A stretch of 64,000 nucleotides of DNA from Plantactinospora mayteni (lineage in GTDB: Bacteria > Actinomycetota > Actinomycetes > Mycobacteriales > Micromonosporaceae). Below, piece by piece: positions 34,844 to 46,683 of the stretch. The stretch lies in contig NZ_BONX01000031.1 in assembly GCF_016862935.1 (NCBI RefSeq), forward strand, positions 122,152 to 186,151. The letters run 5' to 3'. A program made the position numbers and the translations under genes. Within the stretch, counting starts at the first letter, position 1. Every line of letters starts with the position of its first letter. The notes under the pieces were generated by a model that was not told where the DNA came from, did not search any database, and worked only from the letters and a program-made list of their open reading frames with translations.

Positions 34844-35195
34844 TTGTCCACCGGCTGTCCACAGCCGGTTGTCCACCGTCGGTGGATAACCTCCGGTCGG
34901 CTTCGGACGGAGAACCCACAACCTGTGGACAAAGGTTGGGGAAACGTGTGTGGACAGTCACTGACCGTCACGAAGTTGTCCACCGCTCCCGCCGGGCTGT
35001 GTACGAGCTGTTGAAGGTTCTGGGGACGGTGCTCGTCGATCTTTCACCGGCTGTACCCACAGATGGGGAAAAGCCGGTGGGTAACCCGGTGGACAACCGG
35101 TGGACAAGGGTGGAAAACCTCACCGACGGCGGTGCCTGTGGATCGCGAGCCGGGTTTCGACCCCGGTTGTCCACACCTCGTACACCGGTGGACAA
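34844..35195. other. oriC: chromosomal replication origin oriC with DnaA-box cluster
   Basis: The dnaA-dnaN gap (34721-35481) has no gene and is packed with DnaA boxes on both strands. They are 34844-34852, 34855-34863, 34869-34877, 34881-34889, 34924-34932, 34949-34957, 34976-34984, 35088-35096, 35099-35107, 35167-35175 (perfect TTGTCCACA) and 35187-35195. Most are TTGTCCACC or its complement, and a few weaker ones occur to about 35310. An AT-rich stretch at about 35243-35290 is the best candidate for the unwinding element. The arrangement fits actinobacterial oriC. Confidence 0.95.
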
Positions 35196-35481
35196 CTCGT
35201 TGATCAGGGCAGAGGCCGCTCCTCCACAGTTTGCACAGCACCGATGAAGACGATTGAGTTATCTCTAGAAGAGAACAAAAACCAATCATCGGCGTTGGGC
35301 ATCCTGTGGACTCTTTTGATCCGTCGTACCCATGGGTCAGGATCTGCCGAAGTACCGGGGTCGGGCGCACAGCCGATGCGGCCGGGCCCTAAGGTGCGAG
35401 TGAGACCCGCAGGGTTGGCGGGGCCGGAAGGCGGCCGCCGGCATGAGACAGTTGTCGCTGACGTCGATCCGGAGGCATGGC

Positions 35482-36615
35482 ATGAAGTTCCGCGTGGAGC
35501 GTGACGCGCTCGCCGACGCCGTGGCGTGGACCGCGAAGAGTCTGCCCAACCGTCCCTCGGTGCCGGTGTTGGCCGGCGTACTGCTCCGGGCCGGCGAGGG
35601 CGGGCTGCACGTCTCGGGCTTCGACTACGAGGTCTCCAGCCAGGTGACCGTCGACGTGCAGAGCGAGGCGGAGGGCGCCGCACTGGTCTCCGGCCGGCTG
35701 CTGGCGGAGATCACCAAGGCGCTGCCGGCGAAGCCGGTGGACATCGCCGCCGCCGGGGCGCATCTGGAGCTGGTCTGCGGCAGCGCCCGGTTCACCCTGC
35801 CGACGATGCCGGTCGAGGACTACCCGACCCTGCCGGAGATGCCGGGCAGCGCCGGCACCATCGACGCGGCCACCTTCGCCGCCGCGGTCGGCCAGGTCGC
35901 GATTGCCGCCGGCCGGGACGAGACGCTGCCGATGATGACCGGGGTACGCATCGAGCTGAACGGCTCCACCCTGGCGATGCTGGCCACCGACCGCTACCGG
36001 CTGGCGCTGCGCGAGATCGACTGGCGGCCGGACGACCCGGAGGTCAGCATCAACGCGCTGGTGCCGGCCCGGACCCTGCACGACACCGCCAAGGCGCTCG
36101 GGCCGCTCGGCGGCGACGTCACGATGGCGCTCTCCCAGGGTGCCGCCGGTGAGGGGCTGATCGGGTTCGCCGGAGGCACCCGCCGGACCACCAGCCGACT
36201 GCTGGACGGCGCCAACTACCCGCCGGTGCGTTCGCTCTTCCCGGCCAGTTCCAACGCGGAGGCCCGGGTCTCGGTCGCCGCGCTCGTCGAGGTCGTCAAG
36301 CGGGTGTCACTGGTCGGCGGCCGGACCACGCCGGTGCTGCTCAACTTCAGCTCGGACGGCCTGGTCGTCGAGGCCGGCAGCACCGAGGAGGCCCGGGCCA
36401 GCGAGGCGATGGACGCCACCTTCACCGGCGAGCCGCTGACCATCGGCTTCAACCCGCAATACCTGATCGACGGACTCCAGAACCTTGGCTCGACGCTGGC
36501 GGTCTTCTCCTTCGTCGACGCCTTCAAGCCCGCGGTGATCTCGCCCTCCACCGAGGACGGGGAGATCGTTCCCGGCTATCGCTATCTGATCATGCCGATC
36601 CGGGTCACCCGCTGA
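35482..36615 (+). CDS. dnaN: DNA polymerase III sliding clamp (beta subunit)
   Basis: A 377-residue beta clamp that rings DNA and tethers polymerase III. It begins MKFRVERDALADAVAWTAKSLP, with conserved clamp blocks (RPSVPVLAGVLLRAGEGGLHVSGFDYEVS; MLATDRYRLALREIDW) and the C-terminal hydrophobic-pocket end YRYLIMPIRVTR. The ATG at 35482 follows GGAGG at 35471. An in-frame start at 35443 adds 13 residues that other clamps lack. It lies directly downstream of oriC. Confidence 0.97.
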   Translation: MKFRVERDALADAVAWTAKSLPNRPSVPVLAGVLLRAGEGGLHVSGFDYEVSSQVTVDVQSEAEGAALVSGRLLAEITKALPAKPVDIAAAGAHLELVCGSARFTLPTMPVEDYPTLPEMPGSAGTIDAATFAAAVGQVAIAAGRDETLPMMTGVRIELNGSTLAMLATDRYRLALREIDWRPDDPEVSINALVPARTLHDTAKALGPLGGDVTMALSQGAAGEGLIGFAGGTRRTTSRLLDGANYPPVRSLFPASSNAEARVSVAALVEVVKRVSLVGGRTTPVLLNFSSDGLVVEAGSTEEARASEAMDATFTGEPLTIGFNPQYLIDGLQNLGSTLAVFSFVDAFKPAVISPSTEDGEIVPGYRYLIMPIRVTR

Positions 36616-36641
36616 TCGCACCGGTTCTGGAAGGAAAGTTC

Positions 36642-37514
36642 ATGCAACTCGGCCTGGTGGGCCTCGGCCGAATGGGCGGCAACATGCGCGAGCGACTGCG
36701 CGCCGCCGGGCACGAGGTGATCGGCTACGACCAGAATCCGGCGCTCAGCGACGTGGCCAGCCTGGCGGAGCTGGCCGAGAAGCTGGCCGCGCCCCGGGCG
36801 GTCTGGGTGATGGTGCCGGTGGCGTACACCGAGCCGACCGTCGACGGGCTGATCGAGGTGCTCTCCGCCGGAGACATCGTCGTCGACGGCGGAAACTCCC
36901 GGTTCAGCGACGACCTGCCCCGGGCGGAGAAGCTCGACCGACACGGCATCGGCTACATCGACGTCGGCGTCTCCGGCGGCGTCTGGGGGCGGGAGAACGG
37001 CTACGGCCTGATGGTCGGCGGCGACGAGCAGCACGTCGGGCGGCTGATGCCGATCTTCGACACGCTCAAGCCGGCGGGCGAGTTCGGCTTCGTGCACGCC
37101 GGGCCGGTCGGCGCCGGGCACTACGCCAAGATGGTGCACAACGGCATCGAGTACGGCCTGATGCACGCCTACGCCGAGGGCTACGAGCTGCTCACCGCCT
37201 CCGAGCTGGTGACCAACGTGCCGGGGGTGGTCAAGTCCTGGCGGGAAGGGACGGTGGTCCGATCCTGGCTGCTCGACCTGCTCGACCGGGCCCTCGACGA
37301 GGACCCGGAGCTGGCCCAGCTCAGCGACTACACCGAGGACACCGGCGAGGGCCGCTGGACGGTCGACGAGGCGGTTCGGCTCGCCGTGCCGTTGAACGTC
37401 ATCACCGCCGCGCTCTTCGCCCGGTTCGTTTCCCGCCAGGACAGCTCACCGGCGTTGAAGGCCGTCTCCGCGCTGCGCCAGCAGTTCGGCGGGCACGCCG
37501 TCCGCAAGCACTGA
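36642..37514 (+). CDS. gnd: 6-phosphogluconate dehydrogenase, short (NAD-type) form
   Basis: A 290-residue enzyme that converts 6-phosphogluconate to ribulose 5-phosphate with CO2 release. The Rossmann motif is MQLGLVGLGRMGGNMRERL. VDGGNSRFSDDLPRAEKL and GVSGGVWGRENGYGLMVGG hold substrate loops, and HAGPVGAGHYAKMVHNGIEYG carries the catalytic Lys. At about 290 residues it belongs to the short subclass (GndA/YqeC type), usually NAD-linked, and not to the 470-residue classical Gnd. A gnd gene between dnaN and recF is typical for Streptomyces and Micromonospora. Confidence 0.94.
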   Translation: MQLGLVGLGRMGGNMRERLRAAGHEVIGYDQNPALSDVASLAELAEKLAAPRAVWVMVPVAYTEPTVDGLIEVLSAGDIVVDGGNSRFSDDLPRAEKLDRHGIGYIDVGVSGGVWGRENGYGLMVGGDEQHVGRLMPIFDTLKPAGEFGFVHAGPVGAGHYAKMVHNGIEYGLMHAYAEGYELLTASELVTNVPGVVKSWREGTVVRSWLLDLLDRALDEDPELAQLSDYTEDTGEGRWTVDEAVRLAVPLNVITAALFARFVSRQDSSPALKAVSALRQQFGGHAVRKH

Positions 37515-37517
37515 CCG

Positions 37518-38693
37518 GTGTACGTCCGCCGGCTCGAACTGGTCGACTTCCGTTCGTACGAGCGGGTCGGCGTCGACCTGGAGCCGGGTGGGAACGTACT
37601 CGTCGGCCCGAACGGGGTGGGCAAGACCAACCTCGTCGAGGCGCTCGGCTACGTGGCGACGCTGGCCAGTCACCGGGTCGCCACCGACGCCCCGCTGGTC
37701 CGGGCCGGCGCGGCGACCGCCGTGCTCCGGTGCGCGATCGTGCACGACGGCCGGGAGCTGCTGGTCGAGCTGGAGATCGCCCCGGGCCGGGCCAACCGGG
37801 CCCGACTCAACCGCTCACCGGCCCGCCGCGCCCGGGACGTGCTCGGCGCACTGCGGCTGGTGCTCTTCGCCCCGGAGGACCTGGAACTGGTCCGGGGTGA
37901 CCCGGCCGAGCGGCGGCGCTACCTCGACGACCTGCTGGTCACCCGGATGCCCCGGTACGCCGCCGTCCGCGCCGACTACGAGCGGGTGGTGAAGCAGCGC
38001 AACGCGTTGCTGCGTACCTCCTATCTGGCCCGGAAGACTTCGGGTGGGCGGGGGCGGGCGGCCCGCGCTGACGCCGAGGGACCGGCCGAGGGCGGGGGCG
38101 ACCTGTCGACCCTGGCGGTCTGGGACACCCACCTGGCCCGGCACGGGGCGGATCTGCTGGCCGGGCGGCTGGAGCTGGTCGCCGCGCTGGGACCGCACGT
38201 GACCAAGGCGTACGACGCGGTGGCCGCCGGGCGGGGTGCGGCGTCGATCGCGTACCGGCCGTCGGTGGAGCTGCCCGACCCGGTGCCGGACCGGTCGGCC
38301 CTGGAGGGAGCCCTCTCCGCCGCGCTCGCCGAGTCCCGGCCGGCGGAGATCGACCGTGGCATGACCCTGGTCGGCCCGCACCGCGACGAGCTGACCCTGA
38401 CCCTCGGCACCCTGCCGGCCCGGGGGTACGCGAGTCACGGCGAATCCTGGTCGTACGCGCTGGCGCTCCGGCTCGCCGCCTACGACCTGCTCCGCGCCGA
38501 CGGTGTCGAACCGGTGCTGATCCTGGACGACGTCTTCGCCGAGCTGGACAGCGGTCGCCGGGAACGCCTCGCCGAACTGGTCGCCGGGGCCAGTCAGCTC
38601 CTGGTCACCTGCGCGGTCGCCGACGACGTGCCGAATGCCCTGCGGGGCGCCCGGTACGAGGTCTCCGACGGGCAGGTGTCCCGTGCCGACTGA
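37518..38693 (+). CDS. recF: DNA recombination and repair protein RecF
   Basis: A 391-residue SMC-like ATPase that loads RecA at single-strand gaps. It begins [24 protein letters not shown], followed by Walker A in [18 protein letters not shown]. The ABC-type signature region is near [22 protein letters not shown], and Walker B is [22 protein letters not shown]. An Arg/Gly/Ala-rich insertion (about 175-195) follows [12 protein letters not shown]. It starts with GTG 3 bp after gnd, and its last 11 bp overlap the DUF721 gene. Confidence 0.96.
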   Translation: MYVRRLELVDFRSYERVGVDLEPGGNVLVGPNGVGKTNLVEALGYVATLASHRVATDAPLVRAGAATAVLRCAIVHDGRELLVELEIAPGRANRARLNRSPARRARDVLGALRLVLFAPEDLELVRGDPAERRRYLDDLLVTRMPRYAAVRADYERVVKQRNALLRTSYLARKTSGGRGRAARADAEGPAEGGGDLSTLAVWDTHLARHGADLLAGRLELVAALGPHVTKAYDAVAAGRGAASIAYRPSVELPDPVPDRSALEGALSAALAESRPAEIDRGMTLVGPHRDELTLTLGTLPARGYASHGESWSYALALRLAAYDLLRADGVEPVLILDDVFAELDSGRRERLAELVAGASQLLVTCAVADDVPNALRGARYEVSDGQVSRAD

Positions 38694-39468
38694 CCCGCAG
38701 ACGCCCGGACCGCCCCCGGGACAGCGCGGCTCCGGTACCGACTTCGACTCCGGTGGCGGTGCTGGTGCCGGTGGCGGCCGGGCCCGGAACAGGCCGGCGA
38801 CGCGATCCTCCGCCGAGCCGGCGACCCCGACCGGGCCGACCGCGGTCGAGCCGACATCGGTACCCGCCGGAGCGGCGAGCGATTCGGCACCGACGGCCGG
38901 GGACGGTGAGCTGGCCGGTCCGGCGCTGGCCCGGGCGGTACTCGACGCCGCGCTCGCCAAACGGAAGGCGAGCGGCCCGCGTCGGCGTACCCCTGGCGGA
39001 GCCGACCTGGACGTGGAGCCGGCGGCCGGCGGGCCCGGCGGTGCCGGCTCGACCGCCGGACGGGGCGGGCAGCGGCGCCGGGCGCGCGGCTACTCCGGCC
39101 CCGGGCCCGACCCCCGGGATCCACAACTGCTCGGTACGGTGCTGGCCCGGCTCGTGAAGGCCCGGGGCTGGCAGCAGCCGGCCGCCGAGGCGACCGTCTT
39201 CGGTGCCTGGGAGCGGGTGGTCGGCCCGGACGTGGCCGAGCACAGCCGCCCGGTGAAGCTGGAGAACGGCGAACTCACGGTCGAGGCGGAGTCGACGGCG
39301 TGGGCGACGCAGCTCCGGCTGCTTGCCGGCTCGCTGCTGCGGCGGATCGCCGCCGAGGTCGGGCACGGCGTGGTTCGTCGGCTGCACGTGCACGGCCCGA
39401 CGGCGCCGTCCTGGTCCCGAGGTCCCCGGCGGGTGCGAGGACGTGGCCCTCGGGATACGTACGGCTGA
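38683..39468 (+). CDS. DUF721 (DciA-like) family protein
   Basis: A 261-residue protein starting with GTG inside the end of recF. The first 145 residues are disordered (Pro/Gly/Ala/Arg). The DUF721 domain occupies the C-terminal half: [20 protein letters not shown], then [47 protein letters not shown]. Related proteins (DciA) help load the replicative helicase DnaB in bacteria lacking DnaC. The recF-DUF721-gyrB arrangement is conserved in Actinobacteria, which supports a replication role. Confidence 0.9.
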   Translation: MPTDPQTPGPPPGQRGSGTDFDSGGGAGAGGGRARNRPATRSSAEPATPTGPTAVEPTSVPAGAASDSAPTAGDGELAGPALARAVLDAALAKRKASGPRRRTPGGADLDVEPAAGGPGGAGSTAGRGGQRRRARGYSGPGPDPRDPQLLGTVLARLVKARGWQQPAAEATVFGAWERVVGPDVAEHSRPVKLENGELTVEAESTAWATQLRLLAGSLLRRIAAEVGHGVVRRLHVHGPTAPSWSRGPRRVRGRGPRDTYG

Positions 39469-39628
39469 GCCGGACCGACGGCACGCGCTGGCCGAGCCGG
39501 CTGATCGCGGGCCGGCTGATCGCGGGCCGGCGCCGAGCGGGCCGGCGCTCATGGCCGCCATGGTGACCCGGTAGTCGCGGCCCACTGTCGACCGGCGGCA
39601 GGCGGCTGTCGGTCAGGCCGGCGTTCGA

Positions 39629-40183
39629 TCAGGAGTCGGCGTAGACGGCGAAGCCGCGTTCGGCGCAGCGACGGTAGAAGCCGGCCAGCACGCCCAGCTC
39701 GGAGCGGGGAAAGCTCCACTGCGGCGGCGCTCCGGAGTCGTCGCGCAGCGCGTCGAGCCGGCTGTCCAGCCAGCGCAGTTGCTGCTCGGCCAGGCGGCCG
39801 TCGGCGAGCGCGGCCCGCAGTACGGCGCTGACCGTGTCGAAGGTCACGGACTCGCCGTGCTCGCGGTGCCCGTCCACGAACCGCTCCAGGCCGCCGGCGA
39901 TCCAGGCACAGCCGTCCGGGTCGATCACCGGATCCTCGTCCTCGGCCGCGGCCTCGGTGGCGTAGAGCACGCCGTCCAGCCCGAGCAGCAGGTCGACGAG
40001 TTCGGTGTAGGCGGTCGCCCGGACCGAACCGTTCTTGGCGATGTATCCGGCCAGGGCCGCGGTCGGCGCGGCCATCTCGGGTACGTCGGCCAGCTCGCCG
40101 AAGTCGACGAACTCGGCCGGAGCGACCGGGTCGTAGAAGCGGCCGGTCCGCGGCCAGCGCACCGCGACGTTGTCCAGCCCCAT
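39629..40183 (-). CDS. uncharacterised acidic protein
   Basis: A 184-residue acidic protein that I do not recognise. It begins [22 protein letters not shown] and has several Leu/Ala-rich helices ([41 protein letters not shown]). No membrane segment, signal peptide or catalytic motif is visible. It lies on the opposite strand between the DUF721 gene and gyrB, interrupting the otherwise co-directional dnaA-gyrA series. Third-position GC is high, like its neighbours, which argues that it is a real gene. Confidence 0.7.
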   Translation of the reverse strand: MGLDNVAVRWPRTGRFYDPVAPAEFVDFGELADVPEMAAPTAALAGYIAKNGSVRATAYTELVDLLLGLDGVLYATEAAAEDEDPVIDPDGCAWIAGGLERFVDGHREHGESVTFDTVSAVLRAALADGRLAEQQLRWLDSRLDALRDDSGAPPQWSFPRSELGVLAGFYRRCAERGFAVYADS

Positions 40184-40774
40184 CGGGCGTCACCTCTCCA
40201 TGCACCTGACGAAACCGGTCAGTTGGACCGTCCGATGCGCTTACCGGGCATCCTGGCCACGGAGCTTACTTCCGGCGTCGCAAAGCTACGGCACCGCTCG
40301 CCCTCCGCGCGACCCCCGGGTCGGGCGTGCGCCCGGAGTCCGTCCGTCGGCGGCCCGACTGGGCGGCGACGACCAGGCTGGGCGGTGTCGGCTGGCGAGG
40401 GTACGACGGTGCCGGAAACCGCCCCCGATTCGATCTCGCGCCTGTGGGGGGAGTCGTGGGCGAGGGGGTACGGCCGCCTACGGGGGTCTCAGGGCGCCGC
40501 GCAGGGGTGCCGCATACCCAATATGTCATCTGGGCACAGTAAGCTTGACGGCGAGACGACGACACGGTGTGGAGCGGGGACCCGGGCCCGAAACGGTCCG
40601 GCCGGCACCGCACCGGGTCCGAGCCGATCGCGATCCGTGGGCAGCCGCGGCGACCGGCGCGTTCGACCGTACCCGGAGTTCCTCGTGGTGCCGGCCCGCG
40701 CGCCTGTCGTTGGCCGCCCACCAAACCCGCGCTCCCGCGCCGCACGGCGTGGACCGCGCGAGAAAGTGGCCAAG
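40184..40774. other. gyrB upstream region
   Basis: 590 bp between the divergent unknown gene and gyrB. No gene is supported. A local drop in GC around 40518-40545 (containing CAATATGTCATC and AGTAAGCTTGACG) is the likely promoter zone for gyrB, but no -35/-10 pair can be named with confidence. Confidence 0.5.
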
Positions 40775-42724
<1,950 letters not shown>

Positions 42725-42755
42725 CGGCGGTACGGCGCTCCCGACGTTGACCGGC

Positions 42756-42784
42756 CGGCCGGGTCGAGATCCCCGACCCGGCCG
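42756..42784 (+). terminator. hairpin after gyrB
   Basis: A perfect 11-bp stem (42756-42766 with 42774-42784) with a 7-nt loop, 32 bp after the gyrB stop. It may reduce read-through into gyrA or serve as a processing site. Confidence 0.6.
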
Positions 42785-42816
42785 AACGGCCGAGCGGAAC
42801 CCGCCGTTCCACACAG

Positions 42817-42856
42817 TTATCCACAGCTTCCACGGTTTCCACAGCCGTTATCCACA
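42817..42856 (+). promoter_or_regulatory. two perfect DnaA boxes before gyrA
   Basis: TTATCCACA occurs at 42817-42825 and 42848-42856, same orientation, starts 31 bp apart (about three helical turns). They lie 30-70 bp upstream of the gyrA start and about 8 kb from oriC. Confidence 0.85.
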
Positions 42857-42885
42857 GCGGAATGCGGCTTTGAGTCTGATAAGGG

Positions 42886-45800
42886 TTGACAGTGACGGAT
42901 ACTCCCGAGTCCTCCGCTAACGAGCCGGAGCAGGACGCGGCTGCCGCCAGCGCGGTCGCTCAGCACGACCGGATCGAGCCGGTCGGGCTCGAGGTGGAGA
43001 TGCAGCGCTCCTACCTCGACTACGCGATGAGCGTGATCGTCGGGCGGGCGCTGCCGGACGTACGGGACGGGTTGAAGCCCGTACACCGGAAGATCCTCTA
43101 CGCCATGTTCGACTCCGGCTACCGCCCGGACCGGGGCTACGTGAAGTGCTCCCGGGTGGTCGGCGACGTGATGGGTCAGTTCCACCCGCACGGCGACTCG
43201 GCGATCTACGACGCGCTGGTCCGGATGGCCCAGACCTGGTCGCTGCGCTACCCGCTGGTCGACGGCAACGGCAACTTTGGGTCGCCCGGAAATGACCCGG
43301 CTGCGGCGATGCGTTACTGCTTGTCCGGAGATGCCCGTATTCGTGCTGCTAACGGCACCGTCCGGATCGACCAGATCGTTTCCGGCGCGGCGCCCAGCTC
43401 CGAGACGGACATCGACCTCAAGGTCCGGGACCGCAACGGCGACCTCGTCCGCGCCTCGAAGTTCTTCCACTCCGGCGAGCACCCGACCTTGCGGCTGCGC
43501 ACCCGGGAGGGCTACGAGCTGACCGGTACGCACAACCACCCGGTGCTCTGCCTGGTGCAGGTGGCCGGGGTGCCGACCCTGCTCTGGAAGCTGCTCGCCG
43601 AGGTCCGCCCCGGCGACCGGGTGGTGCTCCAGCGGACGGTGCCGGACGAGATCGGCTACCCGATGCTGGAACACGTCGAAGCGGCGGTGCTCGCCGGCGC
43701 GTTCGTGAGCGAAGGCTGGGTCTCGGCCGGCCGGGCCGGGTTCAACAACGTCGACCGGGAGTTCTTCGTCCGGGTGCTCGCCGCCTACGACCTCGCGGTC
43801 GGCGGCCCTCGATACGTCAATGAGCGGGTGATCGCCTCCGGCAGTGTGCTGCACGAACTCGACGTACAGGATCTCACCGAGCTGCGGAAGAGCCTGCTCG
43901 GTGAGATGGTCGGGGCGCGGAGCGCGGCGAAGTTCGTGCCGGAGTTCGTCTGGCAGGGGCTGGCGGCGGTCAAGCGGGCCTTCCTCCAGGCGCTCTTCGA
44001 GGGCGACGGGTCGTCGTCCCTGCTGCCCCGCAACACCATGCAGATCTCGTACTCGACCCGGAGCGAGCGGCTGGCCCGCGAGGTCCAGCAACTGCTGCTG
44101 GAGTTCGGCGTGATCAGCAAGCAGTGCCGGTACGACGACGGCGAGATCAAGGTCGTGGTGACCAACCGCCGGGACGCCCGGCTGTTCGCGCGGCACGTTG
44201 GCTTCCTCGGCCGCAAGCAGGCGAAGCTGGAGTCGGAGCTTGCCAGCGTGCCGGCCAGCAGCACGGCGCTCTCCAGCGACCACGTGCCGTACGTCGGCGA
44301 CTTCATCCGCGAGCACGGCGCGCAGCGCTGGACCGAGCGGGACTGGCTGCGCCGGCACAACGTCGACCGGATCGAGCGCTGGGAGCGGGACCGGGCCGAG
44401 ATCGCGGCCCGGATCACCGATCGGGGGGTACTGGACGTCGTCGAGCCGCTGGTCGACGGCCGGTTCTACTACGCCGAGGTGGCCGAGGTCGCCGACGCGG
44501 GGGTGCGGCCGGTCTACAGCCTGCGGGTCGACACCGACGACCACTCCTTCGTCAGCAACGGGTTCGTCAGCCACAACACGGAGTGCAAGCTCGACCCGCT
44601 GGCGATGGAGATGCTCCGGGACATCGACGAGGACACCGTCGACTTCCAGGACAACTACGACGGCCGGGCCAAGGAGCCGACGATCCTGCCGTCCAGGATT
44701 CCCAACCTGCTGGTCAACGGTTCCGAGGGCATCGCGGTCGGCATGGCCACCAAGATCCCGCCGCACAACCTGCGGGAGATCGCCGCCGCCGTGCAGTGGT
44801 GCCTGGAGCACCCGGAGGCCGACGAGGCCAGCACGCTCGACGCGCTGATCGGGATCGTGAAGGGGCCGGACTTCCCGACCCACGGGCTGATCGTGGGCAC
44901 CACCCCGATCCAGGACGCGTACCGGACCGGGCGCGGTTCGATCCGGATGCGCGCGGTGGTGGAGGTCGAGGAGGACAAGAAGGGCCGGACGAGCCTCGTC
45001 GTCACCGAGCTGCCGTACCAGGTCAACCCCGACAACCTGGCCGAGCGGATCGCCGAGCTAATCAAGGAGGGGAAGCTCGCCGGGATCGCCGACATCCGGG
45101 ACGAGTCCTCCGGGCGTACCGGCATGCGGATCGTGCTGGTGCTCAAGCGCGACGCGGTCGCGAAGGTGGTGCTGAACAACCTCTACAAGCACACCCAGCT
45201 CCAGGAGACCTTCGGCGCGAACATGCTGGCCCTGGTCGACGGGGTGCCGCGCACGCTCAACCTTGCCCAGTTCATCCGGCACTACGTGGCACACCAGATC
45301 GACGTGATCCGGCGTCGGACCGCGTACCGGTTGCGCAAGGCCGAGGAGCGGGCGCACATCCTGCGCGGTCTGGTCAAGGCGCTGGACGCGCTCGACGAGG
45401 TCATCGCGTTGATCCGGCGGTCGCCGACGGTGGAGGAGGCCCGGCAGGGCCTGATCCAGCTCCTCGACATCGACGAGGTGCAGGCCACCGCGATCCTGGA
45501 TATGCAGCTCCGCCGGCTCGCCGCGCTGGAGCGTCAGAAAATCATTGACGAGCTGGCCAAGATCGAGCTGGAGATCGCCGACCTCAAGGACATTCTGGCC
45601 AAGCCGGAGCGGCAGCGGAAGATCATCTCCGAGGAACTCGGCGAGATCGTCGCCAAGTGGGGCGACGAACGCCGGACCAAGATCGTGCCTTTCGAGGGCG
45701 AGGTCTCGATGGAGGACCTTATCGCCCGCGAGGACGTGGTCGTCACCATCACCCGCACCGGGTACGCCAAGCGGACCAAGGTCGACCTCTACCGTTCACA

Positions 45801-46680
45801 GCGTCGGGGCGGCAAGGGGGTCAGTGGCGCGACGCTGCGCCAGGACGATATCGTCAGCAACTTCTTCGTCTGCTCCACGCACGACTGGATGCTCTTCTTC
45901 ACCAATAAGGGGAGGGTCTACCGGGCCAAGGCGTACGAGTTGCCGGAGGCCAGTAGGGTGGCGAGAGGCCAACACGTGGCCAATCTGCTCGCCTTCCAGC
46001 CTGACGAGCAGATCGCCCAGGTGATCGAAATCCCGGACTACCAGGTCGCGCCGTACCTGGTCCTGGCCACCAGGAACGGTCTGGTGAAGAAGACGAGGTT
46101 GGAGGAGTTCGATTCCAACCGCTCCGGCGGCATCATCGCGATCAACCTCCGCGACGAGGACGAGCTGGTCGGAGCGGCGCTGGCGGGACCCGGGGACGAC
46201 CTCCTGCTGGTGTCCAAGAAGGCGCAGGCGATCCGGTTCAACGCCACCGACGAGGCGCTCCGGCCGATGGGGCGGGCCACCTCGGGCGTGATCGGGATGC
46301 GGTTCACCGACGACGACGTGCTGTTGGCGATGGAGGTGGTCCGCGAGGGCATGGACCTGGATGTCCTCGTGGCGACGAACGGGGGTTACGCGAAACGTAC
46401 CCCGATCGAGGAATACCCCGTGCAGGGTAGGGGAGGTAAAGGGGTGCTGACCGCAAAGATCACAGAGCGCCGTGGCGGTCTGGTCGGTGCGGTCGTCATC
46501 AGCCCGGACGACGAGCTGTTTGCCATCACCAGCAACGGCGGCGTGATCCGGACTCCGGTGAAGCCTGTACGCCGAACGCGTGATCGGAACACAATGGGGG
46601 TCAAACTGATGGACCTACCAGACGGCGTGACTATTGTGGCGATTGCTCGCAATGCCGACGAGCCTGACGAACAGGACTAG
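42886..46680 (+). CDS. gyrA: DNA gyrase subunit A with inserted intein
   Basis: A 1264-residue precursor. After removal of a 420-residue intein the extein is 844 residues, normal for GyrA. The N-terminal extein has [36 protein letters not shown] and [15 protein letters not shown], ending at the catalytic Tyr (residue 144). The extein resumes [20 protein letters not shown]. The C-terminal beta-pinwheel carries the GyrA box ([10 protein letters not shown]). GyrA cuts and rejoins DNA during supercoiling. The protein is inactive unless the intein splices out, because the insertion separates the active-site Tyr from the following Thr. Several AGG/AGA Arg codons cluster in the 3' third, unlike the rest of the window. 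Confidence 0.97.
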   Translation: MTVTDTPESSANEPEQDAAAASAVAQHDRIEPVGLEVEMQRSYLDYAMSVIVGRALPDVRDGLKPVHRKILYAMFDSGYRPDRGYVKCSRVVGDVMGQFHPHGDSAIYDALVRMAQTWSLRYPLVDGNGNFGSPGNDPAAAMRYCLSGDARIRAANGTVRIDQIVSGAAPSSETDIDLKVRDRNGDLVRASKFFHSGEHPTLRLRTREGYELTGTHNHPVLCLVQVAGVPTLLWKLLAEVRPGDRVVLQRTVPDEIGYPMLEHVEAAVLAGAFVSEGWVSAGRAGFNNVDREFFVRVLAAYDLAVGGPRYVNERVIASGSVLHELDVQDLTELRKSLLGEMVGARSAAKFVPEFVWQGLAAVKRAFLQALFEGDGSSSLLPRNTMQISYSTRSERLAREVQQLLLEFGVISKQCRYDDGEIKVVVTNRRDARLFARHVGFLGRKQAKLESELASVPASSTALSSDHVPYVGDFIREHGAQRWTERDWLRRHNVDRIERWERDRAEIAARITDRGVLDVVEPLVDGRFYYAEVAEVADAGVRPVYSLRVDTDDHSFVSNGFVSHNTECKLDPLAMEMLRDIDEDTVDFQDNYDGRAKEPTILPSRIPNLLVNGSEGIAVGMATKIPPHNLREIAAAVQWCLEHPEADEASTLDALIGIVKGPDFPTHGLIVGTTPIQDAYRTGRGSIRMRAVVEVEEDKKGRTSLVVTELPYQVNPDNLAERIAELIKEGKLAGIADIRDESSGRTGMRIVLVLKRDAVAKVVLNNLYKHTQLQETFGANMLALVDGVPRTLNLAQFIRHYVAHQIDVIRRRTAYRLRKAEERAHILRGLVKALDALDEVIALIRRSPTVEEARQGLIQLLDIDEVQATAILDMQLRRLAALERQKIIDELAKIELEIADLKDILAKPERQRKIISEELGEIVAKWGDERRTKIVPFEGEVSMEDLIAREDVVVTITRTGYAKRTKVDLYRSQRRGGKGVSGATLRQDDIVSNFFVCSTHDWMLFFTNKGRVYRAKAYELPEASRVARGQHVANLLAFQPDEQIAQVIEIPDYQVAPYLVLATRNGLVKKTRLEEFDSNRSGGIIAINLRDEDELVGAALAGPGDDLLLVSKKAQAIRFNATDEALRPMGRATSGVIGMRFTDDDVLLAMEVVREGMDLDVLVATNGGYAKRTPIEEYPVQGRGGKGVLTAKITERRGGLVGAVVISPDDELFAITSNGGVIRTPVKPVRRTRDRNTMGVKLMDLPDGVTIVAIARNADEPDEQD
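43318..44577 (+). other. GyrA intein with LAGLIDADG homing endonuclease
   Basis: A 420-codon in-frame insertion. The splicing N-domain starts with Cys1 ([13 protein letters not shown]) and has [16 protein letters not shown] and block [13 protein letters not shown]. The middle carries an endonuclease with two LAGLIDADG-like motifs, [11 protein letters not shown] (about intein residue 124) and [13 protein letters not shown] (about 221). The C-end blocks are [16 protein letters not shown] and [19 protein letters not shown], closing with Ser-His-Asn before Thr+1 of the extein. All splicing residues (Cys1, block B Thr/His, penultimate His, terminal Asn, Thr+1) are present. Site and sequence style match mycobacterial GyrA inteins; M. 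xenopi has a mini version without endonuclease. Confidence 0.97.
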
Positions 46681-46683
46681 TTG

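Noticed and set aside
39779..40774. An upstream extension of gyrB by 330 codons
   Set aside because: The extension crosses another gene on the opposite strand and has no gyrase homology; GTG at 40775 gives the normal length.
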